From Cytospora piceicola (lineage: Eukaryota > Ascomycota > Sordariomycetes > Diaporthales > Cytosporaceae): a stretch of DNA of 64,000 nucleotides. The notes under the pieces were generated by a model that ran no database searches, was not told the DNA's origin, and saw only the letters and a list, made by a program, of their open reading frames with translations. Position 1 is the stretch's first letter; every line of letters begins with the position of its first letter. The stretch spans positions 434,001 through 498,000 of the forward strand of contig JALQBC010000032.1 in the NCBI GenBank assembly GCA_023375675.1, written 5' to 3'. The position numbers and the translations under genes are program-made. Positions 48,542 to 59,319 of the stretch are shown here, piece by piece.

Positions 48542-49444
48542 CAGTTGACTGCTTCGGTACGTCTGTGATAACAATGTTCAGTACAAATACCAATAGATAT
48601 TCGGCTACGAGCGAGTTGGTCTGACTTACTCTACTCATTCTCGGCCAACTAAATGCAGGCAGTGCCTTTAGTATAAGGCCAATCGTATTATAGCAGTTTC
48701 CAAGGAGGAACTCACAAATTTCTCGTACATCTCCTAGAGATAGTGTCAGCATTGTTTGCACTAGAGAGAGTTTGATATCGGGAGACTCACCGAGGTTGCG
48801 GACTTGTTGGACTTCAATTTCACAGACGTTAGTGAGTATAGAGATCCCATAGGGACGGAGTAACAGTACCACGCCCATCGTTTTGGCCTCCTGTATTCCT
48901 TTGCGTTAGCATTCAAAGCTATGCCTATCAGGTGATGATCGATATACCTTGGCCTTCTTCTCCGCATCCTATATGCAGCAATAATCAGTTTGTGTATATA
49001 GCAGAGGAAGACGAAGGATAAACTCACCGCAGCCTGCTTGCACAAGCGCTGAACCCCCATAGTGTCAATATTTCCCGACAACAGTAAGCCAAGGCTTAAG
49101 ACTAACCTTATGTTGTTCTTCTTCAAGGGCCTGATTATTAAACAATCAGTCTAACATATACCCAAACGAGACATGACTTCTCTAGTTCTTACAAGCATCT
49201 CCTGGTGCTCTCCTAACATGTGTGCTGACAGTCTGTGCAAACTCCAAGGCGATTCTTCCTCTGGGTCGATTTACCTCGCCTTCCTTAGTGGTCAGCTATC
49301 TGGCGAAATATGCTGAGATAGACACGGTTCCGATGGCTTCAATCCGTTGAATGAAGGCGATCGTGCAGGGGGAATTGAGGCAAAGGGCGCACGACCTGTG
49401 AGAACCTGAGGTTGCGTGTGTTGGTTGTTGTGTGTTCCATTCAA
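48542..49444 (-). CDS. Candidate micro-exon gene (18-36-base exons), function unknown
   Basis: On the minus strand ten exons can be joined: 49444-49326, 49258-49193, 49130-49107, 49048-49028, 48968-48948, 48890-48873, 48811-48791, 48733-48716, 48665-48630 and 48562-48542. The last eight have 24, 21, 21, 18, 21, 18, 36 and 21 bases, all multiples of three, and every junction after the first acceptor is phase 0. Introns are 50-67 bases with GT donors (mostly GTGAGT, GTAAGT or GTTAGT; weaker ones GTATAT, GTGGTA and GTGTCT), branch-like CTAAC/CTGAC words in most, and AG ends. The product contains IQRIEAIGT, WSLHRLSAHMLGEHQEML and then a charged helical part (LEEEQHK, RLCKQAA, DAEKKAK). The start and the 3' end are not resolved; the region down to 48369 is still protein-like in one frame. 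It may be functional or a relic with intact splice sites. No family recognised. Confidence 0.4.
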
Positions 49445-49878
49445 CTAAAAAAGAAATGACGATAGAACCTCCAAAACTTGAGGGTTAATTAGATTAGAGT
49501 AAGGGAAGGCATGCCATATGCTGCCTAGCAAGTGTGCACGGGCCATCTAGAGGCCTGTGCAGAACCTTTGCCTTCAATAGATGGACAGTGCGCCCCTCCA
49601 CCCGCCTGTAACTTCTACAAATGTCAACAAAAGGCAAGGTGTATCAACTGACAAATGCCACTTCCAAGGTTTCCTCTTGATTGTCATGTATATGCTTCTC
49701 TGCTCGCTTCTCTTCCGCATTTTCTCAGGGCTGGTAAGCCCCTCATGAACACCCTCTTGACGGTTTCTTCCCCCGTTTGCGACTCATCGGTTGATAGGCA
49801 GGCGACTGTTTCCAGCAAGCCGGGCTTCTTCCCCGAGACCCCTCCTCCCCCTTGGAGGTCTATAGGTACCTAGGGAGT

Positions 49879-49980
49879 GCAGGCTGGAAGGTTAGCAGGC
49901 TGGGAGGTTAGCAGGCTGGGAGATTAGCAGCTGGGGGGTTAGAACTTGGCAGGTTGGCAGATTCGCAGGTTGTCGGGTTA
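49879..49980. repeat. Minisatellite, 15-16-base unit
   Basis: About six and a half degenerate copies of GCAGGCTGGGAGGTTA in tandem. The first three copies are near-identical; later ones drift. Confidence 0.85.
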
Positions 49981-49984
49981 GCTA

Positions 49985-50085
49985 AGTTGCTATGAGAGGC
50001 AGCTAGGTACTTAAGTCTACCTAGGTACCTTAGGTACCCTAGGATACTGGGTGTGTACTTAGGTAACCTTATACCTACTTGGTAC
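49985..50085. repeat. Cluster of TACCTAGGTA-type motifs
   Basis: Overlapping words such as CTACCTAGGTACCTTAGGTACC and GTACTTAGGTAACC, like those at 6705-6790. Confidence 0.6.
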
Positions 50086-50173
50086 ACAATCGCGGCAGCG
50101 AGTTATACAGTCCCAGTAGCTATTCTATAATAATTAGGCCCCGCTTCGAAATTCACCGCCCTTGGACCACGTC

Positions 50174-51067
50174 TCATGCTGGAGTAGCTATAACAAGATT
50201 CAAGCTGGAGTCATGGACCTTCCAGTCCAAATTCGGTAGTCTGTTGAGCCCACGGACATATCCCAAGTCAACGCCGGCAAGCCTCTCACGGGCGTTCAAG
50301 ACAACTGCAAAACCACCGTCTTCATCCCTGTCCTGCTGCTTGAGATCACACTCATAGTAGGGAAGAGCAGCAGTCTTGCCTGGGTATCCAGCAAACCAGT
50401 CGTACAGGCACTCAGGAAGAGGTGTTGTGGTAGGCCTCAACCGGCTCCGTTCAAACTTGCAGCCCACCAGGTCAAGGCTCTCGAGCAGCTGTCTCAGTCG
50501 ATTCTCATACGTATGGAAAGAGCCCGGATAAGGTTTCCTGTCCAATACAAGGGCCCATGGATGTGCGAGGCCTAGATCACTTCCGTCGTGTAGAAAACCC
50601 CAGGGAATGGAGATATAATGCAGCTTGACAGGACAAAAGGAACCAGATAGTTTGTTGCGTATGGTGTGGATAGCCCGTTCGGGAATACAGACATAAGTTA
50701 TGACCCGGTCCTCGGCCAGTCGGCCTTGAAATCGACAATATTCGTTGTACCTCCTCCGTTGGTTTGCAACCCAGTGTCGGCCGGAGCCCTTTGGGGTTCT
50801 CGTAGTACAGCTCCGCGGAATATGTCGCGCATTATGTATCTGGAAAGGCTGTGTTTGTTCGAGAATAGCCTCAAGAATCTCAACCGAGCTCAACGGCGCC
50901 TCGATCATGAAAGGAACCATGATCTCCGTGGATCGTCCTGGAATAGTCGTCTTGGGTATCTTGCCTAGCATTTTGTCCGCTCTTTCGAAAATAAACGTAT
51001 ATCGAGTATATGCATACATCAGTTTGTTGTAGTCCTGCAATGGGAAGTTCTCATATTTTCGCTCCAT
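50174..51067 (-). CDS. Orphan protein, 297 residues, unknown function
   Basis: A single open frame from ATG at 51067 to the stop at 50174 with no intron needed. The protein is mixed alpha/beta in appearance, with aromatic-rich N-terminus (MERKYENFPLQDYNKLMYAY), a segment VKLHYISIPWGFLHDGSD, and a C-terminal GYVRGLNRLPNLDWKVHDS. There is no signal peptide and no membrane segment. I recognise no domain. The frame is much longer than expected by chance in this non-GC-rich stretch, and the codon use is ordinary. It lies between repeat-rich intergenic stretches, which would suit an accessory gene. Confidence 0.6.
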   Translation of the reverse strand: MERKYENFPLQDYNKLMYAYTRYTFIFERADKMLGKIPKTTIPGRSTEIMVPFMIEAPLSSVEILEAILEQTQPFQIHNARHIPRSCTTRTPKGSGRHWVANQRRRYNEYCRFQGRLAEDRVITYVCIPERAIHTIRNKLSGSFCPVKLHYISIPWGFLHDGSDLGLAHPWALVLDRKPYPGSFHTYENRLRQLLESLDLVGCKFERSRLRPTTTPLPECLYDWFAGYPGKTAALPYYECDLKQQDRDEDGGFAVVLNARERLAGVDLGYVRGLNRLPNLDWKVHDSSLNLVIATPA

Positions 51068-52384
51068 CTTGACGTTCTTGGTGGAGATGACTCTGTAAAG
51101 ACGAGGGTTTGAAAAAAAAGAGGAAGTTGGAACGGTGTGTTAGCATCTGGGTCTTCGAGAAAGAACTTAGATACATAACCGGAATGATCAAGTTGGAAGA
51201 CCGATGCACCCTCTTATATATATCCTGAAGGTGCGTGACTCCACATTGCTGAAGGCTATTATGAGCCGACATATGCACGGACTGCGACGGCGTACATACT
51301 AGTACTACAAATCATAAGCACATAAGTAATCGTATGGAAGTACATGGGGGGCCGTCCCCCGGACAGCCGGCGCCGCACCGCGCGGAGTATAGTTTGAGCA
51401 TAAGTACTAAAGCATGACTCCACCAGCCTGTCCAACCTGAGTCATCGTGCTTAGCATTAGCAAGTCACTTTAAACGACGATGAGAGGACGAGGCGGAGCA
51501 GAGTCTAGTGAATTGGCACACATGTGCAGCTATCAGCACACGGGCTAAAGGCCCTCGCCTTCGCCTAAGGCCTTGCTCTCGCGCCTTCGCCACCTTGCAG
51601 TAGCGCTTCCCACGCGACCTGTGGTCCCTCGACTTCGATAGGAATTTGCTCGACGAAAGGTATATAGGCTTTCGGCTTGGAGAACCTTGGAGGACTGTAT
51701 CGTCGCTTACAATCGAGCTTGGGAGCCTTTGACATAGTTTCCGAGCTGGAGTGAGGATGATTATCGAAATAGTATAAGCTGAGGCACAGGAATTCAGGTG
51801 CCTTCGATTCGATTACTTAAACCGTCCAAACCGTCTTTAGGTTGAGCCAGAATATCATCTATATAGGTAGAATGACTCTATGCCTTCAAAACTGGCATGT
51901 ATCCCTGTAGTTGATGGCACAAGCCCATTCTATAAGGGACGGCAGACGGCACGGCCAAGGCACGGCTAGGACGGCTAGGATATAACTATCTACAAAAGCC
52001 AATCTTTATAGCTGCTATCTCGGTTCCGAGCAAAGATCTCGGGACCGTCTGATAGATTGAAATAGTATATAAATAGTAGGGCAGAAGGGCTTAAGGCTTT
52101 ACTAGTAAAGGTTTCTCTTCTGCCTATCGTGACTGATTCACTTATTTACCCCATTCAAATCGATTCCATTTTGACAATCCTGAGGGAGAAAAGACTGGAG
52201 CTCAACTTTCTTCAAGGTATAAATCCGCACCCGCCACACAGTGGAGGTTCTACTATTAAATGTATGTATGTATGTATGTATAAGTGCGTATAAGCCGTCC
52301 ATCTATATTTGGCTTATGTCTCCCAGGTATCGTGTTTCCGCTGATGTAATCAAAAAGTGAGTATTAAGTATGACAAAAACAATC
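51068..52384. other. Intergenic (1.3 kb)
   Basis: Promoter of the orphan ORF, a GC-rich patch at 51345-51395, ACGGC-rich direct repeats at 51938-51980, and a TGTA microsatellite at 52261-52282. No gene supported. Confidence 0.5.
52261..52282. repeat. (TGTA)n microsatellite
   Basis: Five perfect TGTA units in non-coding DNA. Confidence 0.95.
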
Positions 52385-53689
52385 CTATTTCCCCTCCACG
52401 ACCTCCGACAACCTCGTCATCTCCACCTCATAGGTATGCTCGGTCCGGATCCCGGCGATGTCCTCCCTGGACGTGTCCGAGTCCCGGTCCCCCAGCCGGG
52501 TCCAGTCCCCCGCGTGGACGCTCGTGAAGCTCATGCCCTGGTCCGTGGGGTTCCGGAACCTCTTGTTGTCGGCCCGCACCGGCGCGCTGCCGAAGGTCAC
52601 GAGCGACTTGTGGTCGGGGGTCTGCGCGCCCGAGCCGTCGGCGGGCTTCCGCTTGAAGAGCTTGCGGATCGGCGGCACCGAGGAGGCGATCAGGCCCACG
52701 GCGCTCTCGATGTTGGAGAAGAAGACGATGAAGCCCGTCCAGTCTGGTGGCGGCGCCCTTATGGTTAGCTTGGGTCCTTGACTTCGGCAGCTTGGTTGGT
52801 TGGTCCGGTCGTGACTTACAGGCTAGGTTGTCTAGGGGTGTCCAGTAATGTGAGATGAATGGCGTCCGCGCCATTGTCGTGACGGAAGCGCTGTAGGCTG
52901 TGTCAGTGGACTGTGGGATCTTGCAGACGGCTACCTCCAGAGGGTTCCATCACTTACATGGATCCGAATGACAACAAGGCGACAATCAGGATCTTTTGTC
53001 GAACGTTCATCGGTGTGCCCCAGACCATGACTCCGGGCAGGATGGCGAGAGACAGGTCGGTAAGGATGGTCGAGGCCGTGGAGAAGTAGGAGAGGGCGAC
53101 CATGGTGCTCATGCCTGTACATTGCCCCTTACCGGTCCAGTTTCCTGATATTGGCCTACATAACAGCAAGACACCGACAAAGGTGGCGACGAAGGTCATG
53201 AGGGTTAAGCTGAGGAGCGAGAGGGTCGCGATCTTGTACGTCTGGTTTGCAGCCGCGACGCGGAGAAGGGTCACGCAGACGGAACTCTTGATGAGTGCGA
53301 GGCCGACGACATAGACCAGTAGCCACAACATGAGATACTTTGAGGCTTGGACTGTCATCCACGTGTTTAACTCTGCATTTTTGGTCCCGAGCCCAACTGT
53401 GGCGCCATGACACGCAAGCCCGACGTCGACAGTGTATATCACCTAAGACCAGTACAAGTCAGACAAAGCTGCTTCTAGTTCAAGGGGGAGATTGATGTAA
53501 CAATGAGAAGAGACATACCAGTCCGGCGAGCATCAGGGCATCATCCCAGCCAAAAGTCTTCTCGGAGAATCGAACGTATACCCTGAGGGCGACTGCGATG
53601 GCCGACATGACGAGGCTGGTGATAGAGACGGCATAGATAGCCAGCGACAGGCCGCTGAGCGGCAATGTCCTTGCGGCGGCGTCAAGCAT
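52385..53689 (-). CDS. Rhodopsin-like (PTH11-related) fungal seven-helix membrane protein
   Basis: Exons 53689-53519, 53442-52958, 52890-52820 and 52743-52385 close in phase to 361 residues. Seven hydrophobic segments are visible: LSLAIYAVSITSLVMSAIAV, a helix at the first junction, MLWLLVYVVGLALIKSSVCV, LMTFVATFVGVLLLC, FSTASTILTDLSLAILPGVM, IVALLSFGS, and GFIVFFSNIESAVGLIASS. The family signatures VALRVYVRFSEKTFGWDDALML, CRPISGNW and DLSLAILP are those of the fungal rhodopsin-domain proteins often near PTH11-like receptors; the cytoplasmic tail of about 100 residues is hydrophilic. It likely sits in the plasma membrane; its ligand is unknown. The ATG at 53689 is the first in frame; upstream only a TTG at 53761 opens the frame. 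Confidence 0.88.
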
Positions 53690-55497
53690 CTTTGCAATAG
53701 ACGACGTTCTTTGTATGTCCTCCACAACCTGTCCGGGAAGGCGGCTGGAGCTAGCATCCAACGTGAAGCTCGTTTAGAAGGGGAACAAGGGAACCGTGGC
53801 CAGCACACACACGGAAAGTGGACACAAACTTGCTCGGGGGTTCCCGTTGGGAAGATCGATCAGGAACGGGGAACTAACTATACGGAGTGGGATTTGACTA
53901 CTGCATATAGCCGGCGAGAACTTTGCAATATGTTTATATTACGGATGAGCTGCCTGTCTGTGTAGGAACGTAAACTGACTCCAGATGTCCCCCTGATGTC
54001 TGGCGGGCCTAGCCAAGGCCGGTCCGAATCAAGCCAGGCTTTTTGATCGCGCAATGGACTTTTCCTGAAGCCCTGACTGCCTTGGCGAAAATATGGTTTG
54101 GAAGGATTTGACATGGTTGATTTGGTCTTTGCCCTGAGCTGAGCCTTGGTACCGCGGTAACCGTTGGAAGGGCACTCCGCCACCCGTACCACAGAGCAAT
54201 CTTGTTGCCTCCTGTCTCCCACAATGTTGTCGATCACCAGTTGGACCCCACCGTGTCCTGCATGGGTCTTAAGGGTGTGCCGAGGAGAGTTGACCGTCAA
54301 CTGGTTACATCGCATGGTTGTTACATTGTTACGAGTGAACCATTACCCAGTAACCCCAAACGACTTTATCTCATATGTGGATACTTGGGCATCTCTGGTA
54401 GGCTACCTTGTCATTGGGAGCCATCACTCTAACTGAAATACTTGGTACGGTCTAGTTTTTCTCACTCTGTCCCAGCAAAGGAGTCTAGCAGAACTTAAAG
54501 ATCGGCTCACTCACCCCCCGACTACACGAGTCGTACGAAGTGTGAAGGTTACGCCTGGTCTCTCAATTGTTTGGTCCAATTCTTAGCCGGGGCGCCCCAG
54601 GAGCGGCCCCGGGGTCCCACAATGATCCTGCGACTTCGCGAGGCGAGTCGGAAGACCAATAATGCGGAGAACCAGGAAAGGCAAAGGAAGTAAAAAAAGA
54701 GGGGTGAGAGATTGCTACAGCATAACGGTGGGAGAAGTTGCTGGTGGGCAGACCATTTTTTACTCACTTATGTAAGAGTATGAAGATATGTCCTTCTCAT
54801 TTGACAAGCGGGACACAAGGACGTTATGGATGTAGGACCTGGGCACTCCACAGGTCTCCGGGCCGAACCCCCCCTGTCGACGATTAAGTCTAGTTAAGTC
54901 TAGCTCAGGACTATTTTGTGGGTAGCGAGAATCAGGCCGGTAGTCAGAACGGTAATCAGCGGAAGCGAGACTGACTGATATTTCCATCGTCGGGATGATG
55001 ACGATGTACTAACGCTCGCGGCACCCCATATCTTCGTCTCGAAGCAGTATCTCCGTCCCAAGATCCAGTCAACAAGCGAGGGCAAATAAAGATGAACCCT
55101 TCGGTTGATCAGGATAGTCGCAGTCTCGCCATGTCTGTCTGCTACAACGTTGAGTGCATGCTGTATTTTGTGGGAGCCGGCTCCCCTTTTCACCGCCCGA
55201 ACCGTATCCACCCCCGAGTTGTGACTTCTCGTTGATTTGCCAGCACTTGATATTGGACTTCACACTCTGATCCACGAGGGTCCGCTTGAAGCCCATTGTT
55301 TGTGGAATTCGAGTGATAGGAGAGCCCAGCAGCGAGGAGACCGGCCACATGGCAGCGCAGCACTGGCATTATGCAATCCTTTTAAGCTGTCCCTGCCCCT
55401 TAAACAAATCACCTGCCTCATTTATCGTCTTTCACATTTTAAACCTTGCAATCATACCAGGGTAATCCAGTCCAGAAATCATCCGAAATATAATAAA
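53690..55497. other. Intergenic between divergent genes (1.8 kb)
   Basis: Promoters of the rhodopsin-like gene (minus) and of the second SDR gene (plus). Only short ORFs without motifs. Confidence 0.5.
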
Positions 55498-56461
55498 ATG
55501 GCAGCATCAAGAATCCACGAGGGCAAGCTCGCTATTGTGACTGGTGCCGCCCGCCCAACAAGTATGTAACCTCTTTGATAAATCCCCGAGTATTTATCCT
55601 CCAGGAACCGTAACCCACCTTTTCATGAAACAGACTAACTAACAGGGACGGAACTGACCAGGCATCGGAGAGGGCATTGCCAGGAACCTGGCTGAGAAGG
55701 GAGCCAACGTCCTGATCGTCTACCTCACCGAGAGTTCAGACAAGCCGGGCGTGGCCCTCGCCCAGGAGCTGCAGTCCAAGCACAACGTCACGGCCGTGCC
55801 ATGCCGGGCTGATATCAGCACCCCCGAGGGCATCAAGGCCGTCATCGAGGCCTGCACGACCAAGTTCCCCGCCAACGCCAAGACCAACAAGGCCCAGATC
55901 GACATCATCATCAACTGCGCCGCCATCATGCCCACGGGCCCCATCGAGCTCGTCACGCCCGAGGCCTTCCAGCAGTGCTACGCCACCAACGTCCTCGGGC
56001 CCATCCTGCTCGTCGGCGCCGCCAAGCCGTACCTCCCCACCGACCGGTCCGGCCGCATCGTCAACATCTCCAGCACGGGCCAGAAGACCGGGCTCCCCTA
56101 CCTGACCCTGTACGCGGGCTCCAAGGGCGCGCTCGAGGCGCAGACCAAGGTGTGGGCCCGCGAGCTCGCCGAGAACGCCACCGTCAACGCCGTCAACCCG
56201 GGCCCCGTCATGACCGACCTCCTGCGCAACTGCAGCGACGACGTCCTGGCCGCCCAGGCCCTCTGGAACCCCCTCACCCCGCTGGCCCCCTCGCGCGAGT
56301 GGGACACGGAGGAGGTCAAGGCCTTCGCCGCCAAGTGGGGCGGCAGGCCCGCCTACGTCGAGGAGATCGCCGGCGTGGTTGCCATCATCTGCAACCCCGA
56401 GTCCGGGTGGATGACGGGAAGCATGGTCTCCGCCAACGGTGGGCTGTGTTTCAGCACCTAA
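55498..56461 (+). CDS. Short-chain dehydrogenase/reductase
   Basis: Exons 55498-55561 and 55662-56461 join in phase 1 (GTATGT donor, CTGAC branch, CCAG acceptor), giving 287 residues. The intron cuts the nucleotide-binding loop, which reads TGAARPTSIGEGIA, two residues longer than the usual TGxxxGxG. The NAG-equivalent is NCAA, and the catalytic set is S (NISSTG) and Y-A-G-S-K. C-terminal VNAVNPGPVMTDLL and GSMVSANGGLCFST are typical of classical SDRs related to 3-oxoacyl reductases and fungal versicolorin-type reductases. NADP(H) use and substrate are not determinable. It appears intact and stands alone. Confidence 0.9.
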
Positions 56462-58104
56462 GGGGTGTCTGTCTGTGGTCTAAAGTGTTTTAGTCGCAAG
56501 TGCTATATGTACTGTATTTATTTAACCTTTAATGCATAAACCCAATTGTGCCAAACAACCCATGATAATCCCCGAGTGCAACATACCATGCAGGCACATG
56601 TGTGATCTGGCCTTATAACACTTGGCGGGCCCAGGGGACTGGATCTGTCACAAATGTCATATCATTTTTCTTGGGCACTGACTGTCCACAACGTTTCTTT
56701 TTCAGATGACCGTTAGACAGTCCATGCGTGATACTACAGTACATACCATAGTTTGGAGAATCCTGTAAATAAGCAAATATACCACGTGTCCCGTCAGCAA
56801 CTGCGCCTCGCCTACGCAGAATCCTCCTTTCCAAATGTGGGCAGCCGCACGGTTCACGCTGCAGGTACCAACAAGTATCACATCACTCTCGAAGGATGCG
56901 GAATAACGAGGAAATAATCCGTATACCGGTATACGCGGGGATTAGCAACAGGGGGGGCATGGACTCCTCTTCCGGATCGAAACATGGCCTCTCCAAAGGA
57001 GTATATCATTATCAATTGTGTATGTAAGAAATAGACTTGTAATAATCACTCGCGAAGGGGCACCATAAGCAGTTAGACTGGTAGGTATAGGGACTGACAA
57101 CAACACCTACAATTTTATAATTAAGTTAATCTTGTTCCTGACCGCCATTTTCACGTATCTACGTCTCAGCTCAATGACGGAAGCGATCTCCACACGAGCT
57201 GCTCAGGTTCCTTTGAATGAACAGAACGATCAATTTCCGGTCCATTCCAAGGTTGTCAAGACTGCCCCCAGGTGCCCTAAAACCTTTGAAATATTACGTT
57301 GAGGATGTCCAGATTGTTCGATTGACCGAATGTAATCAGCCTCCTTCCACGAAATCGAGTAGGATTACATTGGCAGGTTAGTGCCGTCGAGTGAATGTTG
57401 TCAACTGCCAACGCAGAACCACATGTATATCACAGCAGGCTATTCAAAGGACAGTTTAGTGATATAAAGATATATTTGAGTATTCCACAGCCCAACCTAG
57501 CCGATGCAATCAGCAATACCTGACACAAACGTTGTTTTCTCCGTGGAATAATGTTGTTGAGTCTATGTCGCAATGCGTCTTTGGTACTGGCTTTCCTGTC
57601 TTCCTGTAATATATTTCATCTTCACTTGAGGCCGACGGCCGTCATACCTAACATCCAAACTTGACGCTAAAAGGGAAAATGTTTCCAAAATTTCGCTGAA
57701 GGCCGCTTGAGTGCAAGACACTCGTATAGATGTATATCGGTTACGTGTTCGCCGTCATCACTCCTTCTCGTATTGATGTTGATAGTACACACCAGGACTA
57801 GCACTTGAGATTCCACCAAAGCTTCCGCCAGAAAACATTGTGGCCATCCATCCCATCCAGCCAGTTGACCTGTATCATAGCTCCAGAATCAAGTGGGGAA
57901 TCGAAGCGTTGGTGAAAGGGGTGCTGGAGCATGTCTCAAGCCTCCAATATTGTCTTATATTAGAACTCCATCAGGAGACTTACGTCTGTTCGACTACCTA
58001 CCCTAGGGTAGCGACAAGCCCCTTTTCCATCGAATCCGTCCAGTGTAAACTCCAGCCCTCTATTCCACAACGCCCATCAATTCCAACACAAGAACAAGAT
58101 CACC
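56462..58104. other. Intergenic (1.6 kb)
   Basis: 3' regions of the second SDR and of the VOC-type gene (convergent). A perfect palindrome CGTATACCGGTATACG lies at 56921-56936. No gene supported. Confidence 0.5.
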
Positions 58105-59319
58105 TCACCAAATCTCCTCAGCAACCTCCCAACAATGCCCCGACGGGTCCTGAAAAGTCACATTCCTCACGCCCCAAGACCTCATCCGCGGCTCCGTCAG
58201 CCCCTCCACCACCAGCGCCCTCTCCTTCCCCTTCCCACCACCGCCGCCGCCGCCGCCATCGTCGTCCTCCAGCCCCCTCAGCCTCGCATACACCCCATCC
58301 ACATCTCCCACCGCGACGCTCAGCTGGAACCGCCTTCCCGCGCCCCGCGCCCGCCCGACCGGCACCCCGTCCCCGAGGAGCATCCTGTCGCCCGCGTCCG
58401 AGGACGCGTAGAGGTTGACGATGAGGGTGCCGTCGTTGAAGAGGAAGGCCGCCGAGTGTTCGCCTTCGTGGACGGGCCCCACGGAGAAGACCCGCTCGTA
58501 GAAGCGCCTCGTGAGGGCAAGGTCCTCGACGAGGAGGGTTACCGCCGTGATCCTGGAGAGGTGGTTGGGGGGTGCTTCTGGGGAGGCCGTTGCTGCTGCG
58601 GGCTGTGGTGGTGGTGAAGGGGAACGCGGTGGGTCTCTCGGTCGCGTTTGCGGTACACTCTTGGACCCGGCCGTACCAGTGTGGATTTCTTTTCCTGCCG
58701 CACCAAAAAGGGTATCAACATGTAGCCCCTCCCGAGTCGAAGGCGCAGTAGTGCCCCTCGTAATCACGGTCTCGGTCACCGGCCCGCCACTGCTTCCAGA
58801 CACCACCGGAACGTCGACATTACCGACAGGCGCAGTGACAAACGAACCAAAAGGGGAAAGACCCCCTGGTGTAGATGACTGCCTATCAGCCGTGTATATG
58901 CTTTCTCCCTCACCACTTCTGGTCCCATATACCGTATCTCCGCTCCCAACCCCTTCGGTAGTACCTCCAAGCCCAAACGGCCCAGCTAAGTCGCCACCAG
59001 CTGCAGCGACAAAGGGGACAGCATGAGAACGACCCCACCACGTAGATGACGGCCCGACAGGCGTATGTACAGCTTCTTCCACTGCGCTTCCACCTCCGCC
59101 TCCGCTGCCGATGGAGGCGGACCAGGGACTTAGGAGCGAGCCGAGGGAGGACCTCCCATCACAAGCTGTAACATTTGCCTCGGGTGAACTGCTTGTTGCT
59201 GTGCGGTGACTTCCCGGGCTGGCATTACTGTTTCCTGTCCTCTGGATGCAGGGCGCGAGACACCGCTGGGTTGCCAGGTAGAGCTGGTAGTCGATGATAC
59301 GGTTCAGGTCGATGGGCAT
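58105..59319 (-). CDS. VOC/glyoxalase-fold protein with long low-complexity N-terminus
   Basis: One open frame of 404 residues from ATG at 59319 (MPIDLNRIIDYQLYLATQ). The C-terminal 130 residues are a VOC (glyoxalase/bleomycin-resistance) domain: ITAVTLLVEDLALTRRFYERVF, then FLFNDGTLIVNLY and a final NVTFQDPSGHCWEVAEEIW. The Glu near the C-terminus and polar residues at the strand starts would be the usual metal-ligand positions. A run of G residues (GGGGGGGG) sits in a loop. Residues 25-260 are rich in S, T, G and P, with no domain. The VOC domain alone is about 130 residues in relatives, so the N-terminal extension is unusual; a hidden intron removing part of it is possible. Confidence 0.7.
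   Translation of the reverse strand: MPIDLNRIIDYQLYLATQRCLAPCIQRTGNSNASPGSHRTATSSSPEANVTACDGRSSLGSLLSPWSASIGSGGGGGSAVEEAVHTPVGPSSTWWGRSHAVPFVAAAGGDLAGPFGLGGTTEGVGSGDTVYGTRSGEGESIYTADRQSSTPGGLSPFGSFVTAPVGNVDVPVVSGSSGGPVTETVITRGTTAPSTREGLHVDTLFGAAGKEIHTGTAGSKSVPQTRPRDPPRSPSPPPQPAAATASPEAPPNHLSRITAVTLLVEDLALTRRFYERVFSVGPVHEGEHSAAFLFNDGTLIVNLYASSDAGDRMLLGDGVPVGRARGAGRRFQLSVAVGDVDGVYARLRGLEDDDGGGGGGGGKGKERALVVEGLTEPRMRSWGVRNVTFQDPSGHCWEVAEEIW

Larger units (their letters stand above)
49445..50173. other. Intergenic with short repeats
   Basis: The 5' end of the micro-exon candidate may lie in the first part. A 15-16-base minisatellite sits at 49879-49980 and a dense cluster of TACCTAGGTA-type words at 49985-50085. 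Confidence 0.5.

Noticed and set aside
57840..58418. 192-codon plus-strand ORF
   Set aside because: Its 3' half is antisense to the VOC domain and its 5' half has no motif.
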